Virus record (IMG/VR): IMGVR_UViG_3300044678_003030
Location: 29,957-93,956 of that record
DNA: 64,000 nucleotides
Direction: 5' to 3' (one strand)
Source: a virus
Shown here piece by piece: positions 1 to 7,814 of the stretch (position 1 is its first letter; each line of letters opens with the position of its first letter). The position numbers and the translations under genes were made by a program. The notes under the pieces are model-generated. The model was given only the letters and a program-made list of their open reading frames with translations. It had not been told where the DNA came from and ran no database searches.

Positions 1-855
1 AAGCACTTGGACTCGCCGCATGTTTTTGCGCACGAGTACGGGCACCACCAGTTCGATCAAACACCTATCGGTAGCGCTGTTCAACACCCTGTTTTTCGAG
101 GGATTTCTAACTACGCGAACATCCCGTTGAGCGCTTTGGCGGGAGTTGCCGCTGCTCGTTCTGACAAGAAGTGGGCTCCTTACGTAGGGGCTCTTGCTCC
201 GGTGTTGACTTCGTTGCCAGTTCTCGGCTCTGAGTACATGGCGACGCGGAACGCTATGGGGCTTATGCGCGACGCTGGGGCTTCCACGCAGCAGATCGCT
301 GACAGTAAGAGAGAGCTCGCTGGTGCGTATGGGAGTTACGCGACACAAGCCCTGCTGGCAGCAGCCGCGTACGCCGCGCCGTTTTTGGCGAAGAAGTACT
401 GGCGTACAGCTCCTCCTCCCCCCAGGTGGGGAGACGAGGAGTACATCAGAGGAGGGGAGGAAAATACCAAGGCGGCATCGCTCTTGGATATGGCGCCGAA
501 CTGGGATAGCCCTGTGCGCGCGCGTGTGATTCAGGGAGGGGTAACTGGCGGCGCGGCGGGGCTTCTCGCGGGCATTCCCGTAGGTCTTTTGGCTCCAAGG
601 CTGTATGGTGGTAGCGACGACCGGCTTAGGGGTGTGTTGTCGGCAGCAGGCAGCATGGGGCTATTGGGTATGGGTTCCGGTGCGATAGCAGGCAGCGTTC
701 TTGGTGGTTACGAAGAAGGGCTTCAATACGGGAGTCATCCCGATAAGTACGACTATGACCCGATTGTTCAATACACCTATCCCCCGGACCCGCTCGGGGC
801 GGTAGCCAATAGGCTCGGCGTTCGCGATGGTGAGCGTTTTCGGGGTGCTCGGTGA
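1..855 (+). CDS. Metalloprotease-like membrane protein, 5' end missing
   Basis: The reading frame is open from the first base, so the true start lies upstream and at least 284 residues remain. Near the visible N-terminus the sequence AHEYGHHQ contains an HExxH zinc-metalloprotease motif (HEYGH). After it come several alanine/glycine/leucine-rich segments that could span a membrane (about residues 35-70, 105-125 and 175-195) and glycine-rich stretches near residues 210-235. The gene ends in a GTGA overlap with the giant downstream gene, so the two are probably translationally coupled. HExxH alone is a short motif, so peptidase activity is inferred. The glycine-rich membrane style resembles other virion-associated proteins in this window. 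Confidence 0.6.
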   Translation, partial: KHLDSPHVFAHEYGHHQFDQTPIGSAVQHPVFRGISNYANIPLSALAGVAAARSDKKWAPYVGALAPVLTSLPVLGSEYMATRNAMGLMRDAGASTQQIADSKRELAGAYGSYATQALLAAAAYAAPFLAKKYWRTAPPPPRWGDEEYIRGGEENTKAASLLDMAPNWDSPVRARVIQGGVTGGAAGLLAGIPVGLLAPRLYGGSDDRLRGVLSAAGSMGLLGMGSGAIAGSVLGGYEEGLQYGSHPDKYDYDPIVQYTYPPDPLGAVANRLGVRDGERFRGAR

Positions 856-3800
856 GCCACTCCCACCGCTGGTCGTCTTTCTACGTCCCCGGCGACGCCT
901 ATCGGTACTGCGCGTGCGGCGCGATCGAGACGGTCTCGCCGGATGGCGAGCACGGGCCTGTGCCGGCCAAGGAGGAGGGATTCGTCCGTCGCCACATCGA
1001 GCGCCTGGAGAAGAGCGCGGAGGCGCTCAAGAAGACGCTTGGGCCCTTCACCTTCGAGATCGATCGGCCCGAAGGAACTACGAAGGCGTGGCCCGGTGGC
1101 AAGTCCTTTACGTACCCCGTCGACTACGGATTCTTTCCGAAGCTCGAAGGGGAGGACGGGGAGGGACTGGATGCGTTCGTGGGAGATGACCCGCACGGTC
1201 ACCTGGAGTCCTTCCAGAAGCTCAAGCCGAACAAGGACGGCAAGCTCGTCGCCGACGAGACGAAGTACCTGCTCGGCGTGAACGACCGTCAACGCGAGAC
1301 CATCTACAAGCTCTACGGGCGAGAGATCAACGCGCGTCGCGTGTACGACACATGGGAGGCGGTGGAGCGGTCGTTGGCGCGGTTCGAGAAGGAGGCGTCT
1401 GAGCCGGAGGAAACTCCGGTTTGGGAGAAGGACGTTCGCGACGCCGCCGGGGTTGCGCTCGCAGGGCTTGGCGCACGAAGTCTTGCGCATGGGGCTGCGG
1501 AGGACCTGCTAGGCGCGCAGAGGTTCTACCACGGTACTGGTGATGCAGCGGCAGCGGCGATTCGCCGTGATGGCCTTTTGGCTTCAATGGGAGGTAACCC
1601 CAACGGCAGTGCGTCTCTTTCGGGAGTCCAGTCTTACGTAAAGAATTCAAAGGGTCATGTACACGTCGGCACGGGCTTTTTAGGTGCGCAGGCGGCTCGC
1701 GGCTACGCCTCGCTCGTGGATGCCAAGGAGCGTAATCCGCTTCTTTCCAACGAAGGCGCAATGTACGCGTACCTGCGTGGGATGGGCCCTGGGCACAAAG
1801 GCACTGTTCTTCAGGGCGCTGTCCCGTACGAGTGGCTCTCCAGCAACTTTTCACCGGACCCTGATAGCGGCGGTAGCAGCGCTGCCCTCAAGGGGCAGGT
1901 GGACATCGGAGCCTCCCACATTTCAGACGGCGCCGTAGGTCTTCGAGACCTCTACAAGAATCGAGCTCCTGACCTCCTTGGGTACGTGAAGCGCAACCCA
2001 CGTCGTGTTGCGCATGGCGCCTTGATGGCCGGAGGGTCTTTGGCCGCTGTGTACGCTGCATATCGACTGGCCAAGATGATCCAGGACCGACACAGTAGCC
2101 CAGAGCAGGAGCCTGTTGTGGAAGCAAAGCTCGGAGCTGCCGATGCCCCCTCGAATCTTCTCGGACTCGTGGGCACGCCTCAGTACTACCTGACGCGCGC
2201 CGCTGACTTCCGTCGCCGACACCCTGATCTCCGCGCTCCTGACTACTACAACGAGTACGGCGATCGCTACGCCCACCGCTTCGAGAGCCAGACTCGTCCT
2301 CGGCTCTCTCCGGCCGGGCAGGCGTGGTTCGACAAGACCAAGCACGGCCTTCAGTATGCGATCGAGCAGAAGCGCCTCGAAGACCCTGAAGGGTTCGACG
2401 CCCTTGAGCGTGACCCCAAGGCGTTCCACCGCTTCGCGTACGACACGCACGGCCCGGTGTACCTGAACTCAGGGATTCGCAAGCTGCCGCTGCGCGACCT
2501 CATGCGCGTGGCGCGCACGCCAGACCTCAAGGATGTCATCAACCGAGATGGTCTACGTCTTGTGGGGCAGGTCTTGAATCCGTTCAACAAGGCGGCCTCG
2601 GTCAAGGAGGCGCGAGTCCCTACTCATGTGAAGCAGTACCGCCGCGCGCTTCAGATGTTGGCAGAAGGGCAACACGACTTCCACGGCACCGCGAATCTTC
2701 CTGGTGTTGTACGGACCGGTCGTGTTGTTGGCGGGAAGAATGACGCGTACCATACAGGCGGCAAAGCGTACTTTTCGCGCGGTTTTCCACTGGCTGAGTA
2801 CTTTGACTACGAGACCTCGAAGTACAACGATGGAGGGTTCGCCTTCCCTCGTGTACAGATGGACAAGAACAAAGCGGAGATCATTCCGGGGACACCTGCA
2901 ACCTTGCCGGTTCCCTACGTAGCTGCTTGGCACGCCCCCCTTCAACAGGGCGCTACCGTCTTTGTGACGTCTCCCGCTGCGAAAGTGCGCGAGGCAGCAA
3001 GCGCCGCGCAACGTAAGTTCAATCTGCGCCGCGTTGACCCCGAGGCTTACGCCCTCGCCGTTGAGACCCTGAAGGGCAACGTGTCTCCTGGTGCTTCCCA
3101 GCACATACTCAAGAACCTCGAAGGTCCGTATACCCCGGTTATGCCAGCGCCTTCAATTTCCGCCTCCTCTGTTGCAACCCCTCCCGCTGCGCCCTCTGTC
3201 TATTCCATCCTCAATCGCCGCAACGCCGCGATCGCAGGCGGTACCCTCGCCACGGCTGCCGCGCTGTACGGAGGCCACCGTTGGCTTCGTTCACGGCGTG
3301 AAAAGGAACAAGAAAAGGTCGCTGACGCAGTGGAACAAGACCCGTCCGAACAGCCGCCGAAGAAGTCCTGGCTACGTCGCAACGCGGCCCCGATTGCAGG
3401 GCTGACGACGGCAGCGGTAGTTGCACCGCTTCTCTATCGCTACCTGCGTAAGCAGCGACTGAGCAATGACCCCGCACTCCGCTCGATTCAAGAGGCATCG
3501 GGCGGCAGGTTCGGCCGCATCCTTGAAGGGCGGCAAGAGGCGATGTCTGCGCCACGTCGTTGGCTCGACCGATTGATCTACTCAGGTGGCGGCGATGTCC
3601 ACTACCAGGACAACCTCATCGAGGCGGCGCGCAAGAGTGGCAAGGTGCCGCAGGTTGAGGGGGTGCTCCTTCACAACGCGCCAGGGAAGCAGCTTGCACA
3701 GGGGGCCTCAAACCTTATCGCGAATCGTGATTCCGATGCGGTGTCGAGCATCTTTGACAACGGTAACAAGTGGCAGGAGTACAACATCTTCGAGCACTTT

Positions 3801-4862
3801 GCGCCGGGGTCCATGGGAAAGACCGAGAACGTTGCAGACGTTCTCGCTGACATGGGGCACAACCTCGGAGCTCGCAACCCGCGAGAGCGCGGACAGCAGG
3901 TCGAAGCCTTCCGTAAGGCCATGTCCAACAACGGCGCGCGTAGGCGAGACATGCTCGCGGAGCTTCAGAGTAACCTCCGTCAAAGGTTTGGGGACGGCTT
4001 CCTTCTCAAGGACGTCGACGCTGCTGCTACGGGGGGGAAGTTCCCCTCGGATCTGCACAACTTCACAGATCTTGTGAACGAGGATTCGCCTGCGGCGAAG
4101 ACTCTGATCAACGCGATCAAGGATCCGCGAAGTGTGATCGCGCAGTCGAAGCTGCCGCTCGCTCAAGGATCGTGGCTCGACCGGCAGTTTGCCAAGCTCC
4201 GTGGCCTGCCATCTACGCAGGAAGTTCGTGTCCATGTGATGAACGGTGCGGTCGCCCCGGACCTCACAGTGCCGCGCTTCTCTCCGACGATGTGGCTCAC
4301 CGGACGAAAGACGATGCGCGGCGCGGACCAGTACGCGCGTGATCTGCTTACGAAGTTGCCCGAGGAGCTTCAGCGCGGGACGTATGCGATGGACGTCGCA
4401 CCGCTCGTGGGTGGCGGGTACAAACTCATTGAGTCTAATCCTGGTTACCGTAGTGGTTTCTTGAGCCCCGGTAACCATCCGGTAATCGGACCTCTTCTGC
4501 ACAAGCAGTTCACTGGCCAGCACAGCCAAATGGTTTCTGGCCTTGGTGCCGGCGCGGGCGCTGTTGGCGGAGGGCTTACGGCAGCGGCTGGTGCGCGGTA
4601 CCTCGCCAACCGGCAGCAGCCGGAGCAAGAGTCTGAGCTTCACGGCGTGAAACAAGCCAGCGCCTTCGACGCCCTCAACTGGGTCCCCGCTCCTTTCCAG
4701 GGGCGCGTGCAGTCCCCGCAAGAAATCGTCTACGCCGCGCGCTCTACCCCTGCTCTCGCGGCGACACAGGAGAACCTTCGGCTGCTTCAGGTCGCCCAGG
4801 ACCCCTACGGCACCGGGTCTCCGACGCAGGGCGTCTCTCACCATCGACGTCATCACGGCTAG
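852..4862 (+). CDS. Giant multidomain protein: pyrophosphatase-like, two ADP-ribosyltransferase-like and an ATP-grasp-like region
   Basis: This 1336-residue protein starts at GTG 852, overlapping the upstream stop. Residues about 55-180 resemble family-I inorganic pyrophosphatase: GPFTFEI, YPVDYGFFP and DGEGLDAFVGDD, with the second aspartate of the DGDxLD motif replaced by glutamate. Near residue 225 FYHGTG, and near residue 609 DFHGT followed by GGKAYFSRGFPLAEYF, resemble the conserved start and core of ADP-ribosyltransferase domains. Hydrophobic segments lie near residues 385-410, 790-810, 845-866 and 1220-1245. Close to the C-terminus AMDVAPLVGGGYKLIESNPG resembles the metal-binding end of ATP-grasp enzymes. 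Known of such mosaics: they are often effectors. Inferred: a virion-injected host-modifying polyprotein. Domain calls are by eye; the long intact frame is certain. Confidence 0.6.
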   Translation: MSHSHRWSSFYVPGDAYRYCACGAIETVSPDGEHGPVPAKEEGFVRRHIERLEKSAEALKKTLGPFTFEIDRPEGTTKAWPGGKSFTYPVDYGFFPKLEGEDGEGLDAFVGDDPHGHLESFQKLKPNKDGKLVADETKYLLGVNDRQRETIYKLYGREINARRVYDTWEAVERSLARFEKEASEPEETPVWEKDVRDAAGVALAGLGARSLAHGAAEDLLGAQRFYHGTGDAAAAAIRRDGLLASMGGNPNGSASLSGVQSYVKNSKGHVHVGTGFLGAQAARGYASLVDAKERNPLLSNEGAMYAYLRGMGPGHKGTVLQGAVPYEWLSSNFSPDPDSGGSSAALKGQVDIGASHISDGAVGLRDLYKNRAPDLLGYVKRNPRRVAHGALMAGGSLAAVYAAYRLAKMIQDRHSSPEQEPVVEAKLGAADAPSNLLGLVGTPQYYLTRAADFRRRHPDLRAPDYYNEYGDRYAHRFESQTRPRLSPAGQAWFDKTKHGLQYAIEQKRLEDPEGFDALERDPKAFHRFAYDTHGPVYLNSGIRKLPLRDLMRVARTPDLKDVINRDGLRLVGQVLNPFNKAASVKEARVPTHVKQYRRALQMLAEGQHDFHGTANLPGVVRTGRVVGGKNDAYHTGGKAYFSRGFPLAEYFDYETSKYNDGGFAFPRVQMDKNKAEIIPGTPATLPVPYVAAWHAPLQQGATVFVTSPAAKVREAASAAQRKFNLRRVDPEAYALAVETLKGNVSPGASQHILKNLEGPYTPVMPAPSISASSVATPPAAPSVYSILNRRNAAIAGGTLATAAALYGGHRWLRSRREKEQEKVADAVEQDPSEQPPKKSWLRRNAAPIAGLTTAAVVAPLLYRYLRKQRLSNDPALRSIQEASGGRFGRILEGRQEAMSAPRRWLDRLIYSGGGDVHYQDNLIEAARKSGKVPQVEGVLLHNAPGKQLAQGASNLIANRDSDAVSSIFDNGNKWQEYNIFEHFAPGSMGKTENVADVLADMGHNLGARNPRERGQQVEAFRKAMSNNGARRRDMLAELQSNLRQRFGDGFLLKDVDAAATGGKFPSDLHNFTDLVNEDSPAAKTLINAIKDPRSVIAQSKLPLAQGSWLDRQFAKLRGLPSTQEVRVHVMNGAVAPDLTVPRFSPTMWLTGRKTMRGADQYARDLLTKLPEELQRGTYAMDVAPLVGGGYKLIESNPGYRSGFLSPGNHPVIGPLLHKQFTGQHSQMVSGLGAGAGAVGGGLTAAAGARYLANRQQPEQESELHGVKQASAFDALNWVPAPFQGRVQSPQEIVYAARSTPALAATQENLRLLQVAQDPYGTGSPTQGVSHHRRHHG
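3290..3302. repeat. Dispersed dyad TTCAC-GGC-GTGAA, site 1
   Basis: Exact match to the 13-bp dyad. It lies inside the giant + strand gene and is read there as Ser-Arg-Arg-Glu, directly after a hydrophobic segment. Confidence 0.85.
4639..4651. repeat. Dispersed dyad TTCAC-GGC-GTGAA, site 2
   Basis: Exact match near the 3' end of the giant gene, read as Leu-His-Gly-Val-Lys. Same spacer as site 1 but read in a different codon phase. Confidence 0.85.
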
Positions 4863-4880
4863 CGTGATAGGGTCTGAGAC

Positions 4881-5204
4881 ATGCTCTCGTTCGACCCTGT
4901 GGGCCACTGCCCTGCGTGCCAAAAGATGAGGAAGAAGCCGCGAAATCAGCTAGGTGACTTCGCGCCGATCGATACGTGCGTGTGCCGCAAGGGTCAGGGC
5001 ACGTTCGGCGCCTACGTCGACCGTCTCTACGCCCATGTCGACCTCGGCAAGGACGACACACGCGAGGTCTTGATGGTCCTCTGCACGCTGCTCGGGCGTG
5101 CGCAGGGCGCCGTGCTCGTCGGGGACCGCAAGGCATTGCGCGAGGCGCTCGCGCAGCTCTCGGCGATCGTCTGGCGGCTCGGGGAATCGCTGGAGTCAAC
5201 GTGA
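4881..5204 (+). CDS. Small cysteine-containing protein of unknown function
   Basis: A 107-residue protein of no recognised family. It has an N-terminal CPAC pair followed by a Cys-Val-Cys pair about 20 residues later (residues 10-35), a plausible zinc-binding knuckle. The C-terminal two thirds look helical and alanine/leucine-rich. It ends in a GTGA overlap with thymidine kinase, so the two are probably co-translated. The giant gene ends 18 bases upstream with no terminator seen, so all three may share a transcript. No strong ribosome site is visible before the ATG. Confidence 0.6.
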   Translation: MLSFDPVGHCPACQKMRKKPRNQLGDFAPIDTCVCRKGQGTFGAYVDRLYAHVDLGKDDTREVLMVLCTLLGRAQGAVLVGDRKALREALAQLSAIVWRLGESLEST

Positions 5205-5743
5205 ACAAAGAAGGTTGGGTCGAAGTCATCACAGGGCCGATGTTCTCGGGTAAGACCGAGGCTTTTGTTCACCGGGTGAACAGGGCGACGCGGCAGCGGC
5301 AGCTTGTTCGTGTCTTTCGCCCTACGGCCGATTCTCGCACGAAGGAGATTATTTCCCACTCGGGTCACAAGCTCCACCCCTCTTCGTACCTCAAAGAGGC
5401 GTACATCGCCGACCTCCTGGATGCCAAGTACGGGACGTCGATGGTGGCCATCGACGAGGCACAGTTCTTCCCTCCGAGCATTGTGCCTTGGGTCAAGGGG
5501 GCGTCCGAGCGCGGGTTGCGCGTGATTATCGCCGGGCTTGATCGTGATTATCGTGGCGAGGCTTTCGGGTCGATGAAGGACCTCATCTTCCTCGCTGATC
5601 ATGTCGATAAGCTACCGGCCGTCTGTGCTGTTTGCTGCCGTGATGCCACGCGCACGCAGCGCAAAGATCCGAGCGGGCCTGTCACCCTCGTCGGCGCGGA
5701 AGACCTCTACGAGCCTCGCTGCAAGCTCTGCCACCGATTCTAA
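5201..5743 (+). CDS. tdk: Thymidine kinase
   Basis: A 180-residue thymidine kinase that phosphorylates thymidine (or deoxyuridine) with ATP to feed the dTTP pool. The P-loop GPMFSGKT lies at residues 9-16. IDEAQFF near residues 85-90 is the magnesium-binding motif with the catalytic glutamate. GLDRDYRGEAFGSM is the lasso-side family signature. Paired cysteines CAVC and CKLC near residues 143 and 175 form the structural zinc site. Length is normal for the bacterial/phage type. GTG 5201 was chosen because it places the P-loop at the usual distance and overlaps the upstream stop by four bases. A dispersed dyad lies in the gene just after the P-loop. Confidence 0.93.
   Translation: MNKEGWVEVITGPMFSGKTEAFVHRVNRATRQRQLVRVFRPTADSRTKEIISHSGHKLHPSSYLKEAYIADLLDAKYGTSMVAIDEAQFFPPSIVPWVKGASERGLRVIIAGLDRDYRGEAFGSMKDLIFLADHVDKLPAVCAVCCRDATRTQRKDPSGPVTLVGAEDLYEPRCKLCHRF
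5268..5280. repeat. Dispersed dyad TTCAC-CGG-GTGAA, site 3
   Basis: Exact match inside the thymidine kinase gene, read as Val-His-Arg-Val-Asn. Confidence 0.85.
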
Positions 5744-5768
5744 AATCGGCCCTGCGTGCAGGTATAAG
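5742..5768 (+). promoter_or_regulatory. Putative phage promoter AAAA-N17-TATAAG
   Basis: AAAA at 5742-5745 (overlapping the thymidine kinase stop) and TATAAG at 5763-5768 are separated by exactly 17 bases. The same arrangement precedes the next two genes. The first transcribed bases (around TGTCCAGAACC) also resemble those after the promoter at 6974. Confidence 0.6.
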
Positions 5769-5836
5769 ACTGTGTCCAGAACCCTCTGGCTTGCGTCAAT
5801 TCGGCGCGGCACACGAGGACGGACGGAGTTCACATC

Positions 5837-6508
5837 ATGACGCAGAGCAACAACATCAAGCGGGTCGAACTCTCCAACGCCACCGGGGCCGACGAGGTCG
5901 ATGTCGTCAACCGCAAGCTCATCGACGAGACCTTTCGGGGTCGAGTCGCCCGGCACCTCCTCGCGGCCGGCGCCGCCTCCTCGCTCGTCGCCGACCTCGC
6001 CGAGCTCTACGGTCTGGGGGTGCTCGACACCGGGTCGCCCACTCGGGCGGCGAGCCGTTTCCTCCCGGTGACGGACGCCGCCGTCGCGATCGTCGACGCT
6101 GGTGGAGGCGGTGGGTTCGTCGACGCCGCGATCACCGAATACCTCGGGGGTCACGACCCCCGGAACGTCGTGATCCTGGTCCGCCGGATGGGCGAGTGCG
6201 GCGTCACCGGGCCCGCCAGGGCGCTCGTCGCGGAGCACATGCTCGCGCTCATCGGCGCGACCGACCGCTCGTTGCCCGCGCTCCGGCCCGTCTGGGCGGA
6301 GCTCGATCGCCTCGGTTCGGCGATCGCGATGGCGCGGCGCGGCCTCGGGACCAACAAGGTCTCGTCGGCGCTCCCTGAGCTCGTGAACGCGTGGCTCAGC
6401 GGGCGGCAGATGCACCTCGACGAGGCCGTCAACCGCGTGACCGCCACGCGAGGCAAGACCGTCGCACGGGCGTTCGCGCAAGCGGAGCTGCGCGCCCGCG
6501 CCGACTGA
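5837..6508 (+). CDS. Unknown alanine/arginine-rich protein, own transcription unit
   Basis: A 223-residue protein of no recognised family, rich in alanine, arginine, leucine and glycine, with a glycine run (DAGGGGGFVDA) near residue 85 and no predicted membrane segment. Codons end almost entirely in G or C, unlike the neighbouring giant gene, which suggests high expression. GGAG about ten bases before the ATG is the ribosome site. A promoter at 5742 and a hairpin terminator at 6523 make it a single-gene unit. A 20-bp direct repeat straddles its stop codon. Confidence 0.65.
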   Translation: MTQSNNIKRVELSNATGADEVDVVNRKLIDETFRGRVARHLLAAGAASSLVADLAELYGLGVLDTGSPTRAASRFLPVTDAAVAIVDAGGGGGFVDAAITEYLGGHDPRNVVILVRRMGECGVTGPARALVAEHMLALIGATDRSLPALRPVWAELDRLGSAIAMARRGLGTNKVSSALPELVNAWLSGRQMHLDEAVNRVTATRGKTVARAFAQAELRARAD

Positions 6509-6526
6509 GCTGCGCGCCCGCGCCGA
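6485..6526 (+). repeat. 20-bp direct repeat straddling a stop codon
   Basis: Two identical 20-bp copies start at 6485 and 6507 (period 22). The first encodes the last residues of the upstream gene. The stop TGA (6506-6508) sits at the junction, and the second copy runs into the terminator stem. Confidence 0.85.
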
Positions 6527-6569
6527 GGCCCCGGTTCACGCCGGGGCCTCGGGCGTGGCTTTCTTTTGC
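6523..6569 (+). terminator. Rho-independent terminator
   Basis: A 12-bp stem (6523-6534 with 6541-6552), loop TTCACG, then a T-rich tract ending TTTCTTTT. Same design as the terminator at 6924. Confidence 0.8.
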
Positions 6570-6570
6570 C

Positions 6571-6597
6571 AAAAGCCCTTCCGTTATGCGGTATAAC
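6571..6597 (+). promoter_or_regulatory. Putative phage promoter AAAA-N17-TATAAC
   Basis: AAAA at 6571-6574, 17 bases, TATAAC at 6592-6597, immediately after the upstream terminator. Identical spacing to the promoters at 5742 and 6974. Confidence 0.6.
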
Positions 6598-6646
6598 AAC
6601 AGTGCGACGATCTGTGGCTTCCCCTCGTCGCACGGAGGGTCTATCG

Positions 6647-6910
6647 ATGTTCATCAATCAGTTCAAGTCACGCTTTCGCTTCACCCGGGATCTCTACGCC
6701 GGGGAGAACCACGCCATCCTGCTCGACCAGCGCATCCGGGAGCGCATGCGCGAGACCGGCCATGACCAGGGCGTCAACCAGGGTGCAGCACGCGCGCAGG
6801 GGGGCGCCTTCGGCGACGGCATCACCGGGGCCTGGAGGATGTTCCAGGCGGCTCGCGCCTTCGCGCCGATCCGTGACGCGATGATCGACGCGCACTACGC
6901 CGGGCGCTGA
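6647..6910 (+). CDS. Small unknown protein, own transcription unit
   Basis: An 87-residue protein without recognised family, with a basic aromatic N-terminus (MFINQFKSRFRF) and a charged helical middle. Start ATG 6647 is chosen because GGAGGG lies eight bases upstream and a promoter at 6571 precludes longer forms. A terminator follows at 6924. The promoter-gene-terminator arrangement matches both neighbours. Confidence 0.65.
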   Translation: MFINQFKSRFRFTRDLYAGENHAILLDQRIRERMRETGHDQGVNQGAARAQGGAFGDGITGAWRMFQAARAFAPIRDAMIDAHYAGR

Positions 6911-6923
6911 TACACCTGTCCTT

Positions 6924-6966
6924 CGGGGCCACGGTTCGCGCCGTGGCCCCGGGTGACGTTTCTTTT
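6924..6966 (+). terminator. Rho-independent terminator
   Basis: An 11-bp stem (6924-6934 with 6941-6951), loop TTCGCG, followed by a T-rich tract with TTTCTTTT. Near copy in design of the terminator at 6523. Confidence 0.8.
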
Positions 6967-6973
6967 GCTCTCA

Positions 6974-7000
6974 AAAACAGGCGCCGAGATCGGGTATAAG
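6974..7000 (+). promoter_or_regulatory. Putative phage promoter AAAA-N17-TATAAG
   Basis: AAAA at 6974-6977 and TATAAG at 6995-7000, spacer 17. The region after the -10-like element (ATGTCCAGGAACC) resembles that after the promoter at 5742. Confidence 0.6.
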
Positions 7001-7066
7001 AACATGTCCAGGAACCAATGGACGCGCGATGGTCGCGCGTCACTTCGGTTGGACACGAGGTTCCAC

Positions 7067-7342
7067 ATGATTCAGAGCATCCGCACCGGGTTCGTTGGCG
7101 TCAGCTCCACCCTCAGCTACTGGGGAGCCGTCGCGAGGCAGGAGCCGCGTGCCGTGGCGCTGACACAAGAGCTCGTGGGTTGGTACAACCATGAACTGGA
7201 CACCATTATCGCAACCAGCGGTAGGCTGGACACGCTGCGTGCGAAGATCGTGTACATTCGGCGTGCCCATCTCCTGGGCAGGCGCTTCACGGCGGTATGC
7301 CGGGCGCGGATCCGCGCCGAGTACGGCGGCGAAGGCGAGTGA
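7067..7342 (+). CDS. Small basic unknown protein, own transcription unit
   Basis: A 91-residue basic protein with no recognised family; its second half is arginine-rich and probably helical. ATG 7067 is preceded by GAGG at seven bases, and the upstream promoter excludes earlier starts. It is the last + strand gene before the reverse-strand late block, and a GC-rich hairpin with a T run follows. Confidence 0.6.
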   Translation: MIQSIRTGFVGVSSTLSYWGAVARQEPRAVALTQELVGWYNHELDTIIATSGRLDTLRAKIVYIRRAHLLGRRFTAVCRARIRAEYGGEGE

Positions 7343-7349
7343 TCTCCAG

Positions 7350-7394
7350 GTCCCGGGGCGGTAACGCTTCGGGGCCCCCCGCCTCTTTTTTGGC
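7350..7394. terminator. Probable terminator between convergent units
   Basis: A short GC-rich stem (GGGGC pairing with GCCCC) is followed by CCGCC and six T residues. It lies between the convergent gene ends at 7342 and 7394. The stem is weaker than in the two preceding terminators. Confidence 0.5.
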
Positions 7395-7801
7395 TACTGG
7401 AGGAGCCAGATGTCGGCCTTGAACCCTGCGACGCTCGACAGGTAGAGCGTCCGCGCGGTGCCGACGGGCGTGAAGAGGAGGATCTTGGCGCGTTCGGTCG
7501 GAACCGGGTCTGCGTCCATCGACAGGCGCGTCGGCACGCTGTCGTTGTTCGTGTCCCACTTCAGGTCGAGCGTCCCCGCGCGCAGCTCGACGAAGATGGC
7601 CTTCGGCGCAGTGATCGACCCGTCCGACACCGCGAGGTTCGTCTGGGCCGTCGCCATGTCGTACTCCAGCACGGCCTTCTGGCTGTAGTTGAGGACGAAG
7701 TCGAGCGCCATCGGTCCGGGGACCGCGCGATCGGTCAGGGTGAGGGAGAGGGTGCCTGCTGCCTTGAGCTGCTTCGCCGCCATACCCCGTAGGGTAGGCA
7801 T
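7394..7801 (-). CDS. Unknown late protein at the end of the late block
   Basis: A protein of about 135 residues, probably beta-rich (alternating hydrophobic stretches such as TLSLTLTD, AIFVELRAGTLDLKWD and AKILLFTPVG). No family is recognised; the look is that of a small virion or decoration domain. ATG 7801 begins one base after the endolysin stop (TGA-A-ATG), suggesting coupling. A second ATG at 7783 would give about 129 residues. It is the last gene of the reverse-strand block. Confidence 0.6.
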   Translation of the reverse strand: MPTLRGMAAKQLKAAGTLSLTLTDRAVPGPMALDFVLNYSQKAVLEYDMATAQTNLAVSDGSITAPKAIFVELRAGTLDLKWDTNNDSVPTRLSMDADPVPTERAKILLFTPVGTARTLYLSSVAGFKADIWLLQ

Positions 7802-7814
7802 TTCACGCGGTGAA
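7802..7814. repeat. Dispersed dyad TTCAC-GCG-GTGAA, site 4
   Basis: Exact match at the endolysin 3' end. On the - strand it reads TTC ACC GCG TGA, so the dyad supplies the stop codon and directly precedes the next ATG. Confidence 0.85.

Noticed and set aside
6535-6547. TTCACG within the loop of the terminator at 6523 as another dyad
   Set aside because: The second half-site is absent (GCCGG follows); it is simply the hairpin loop.
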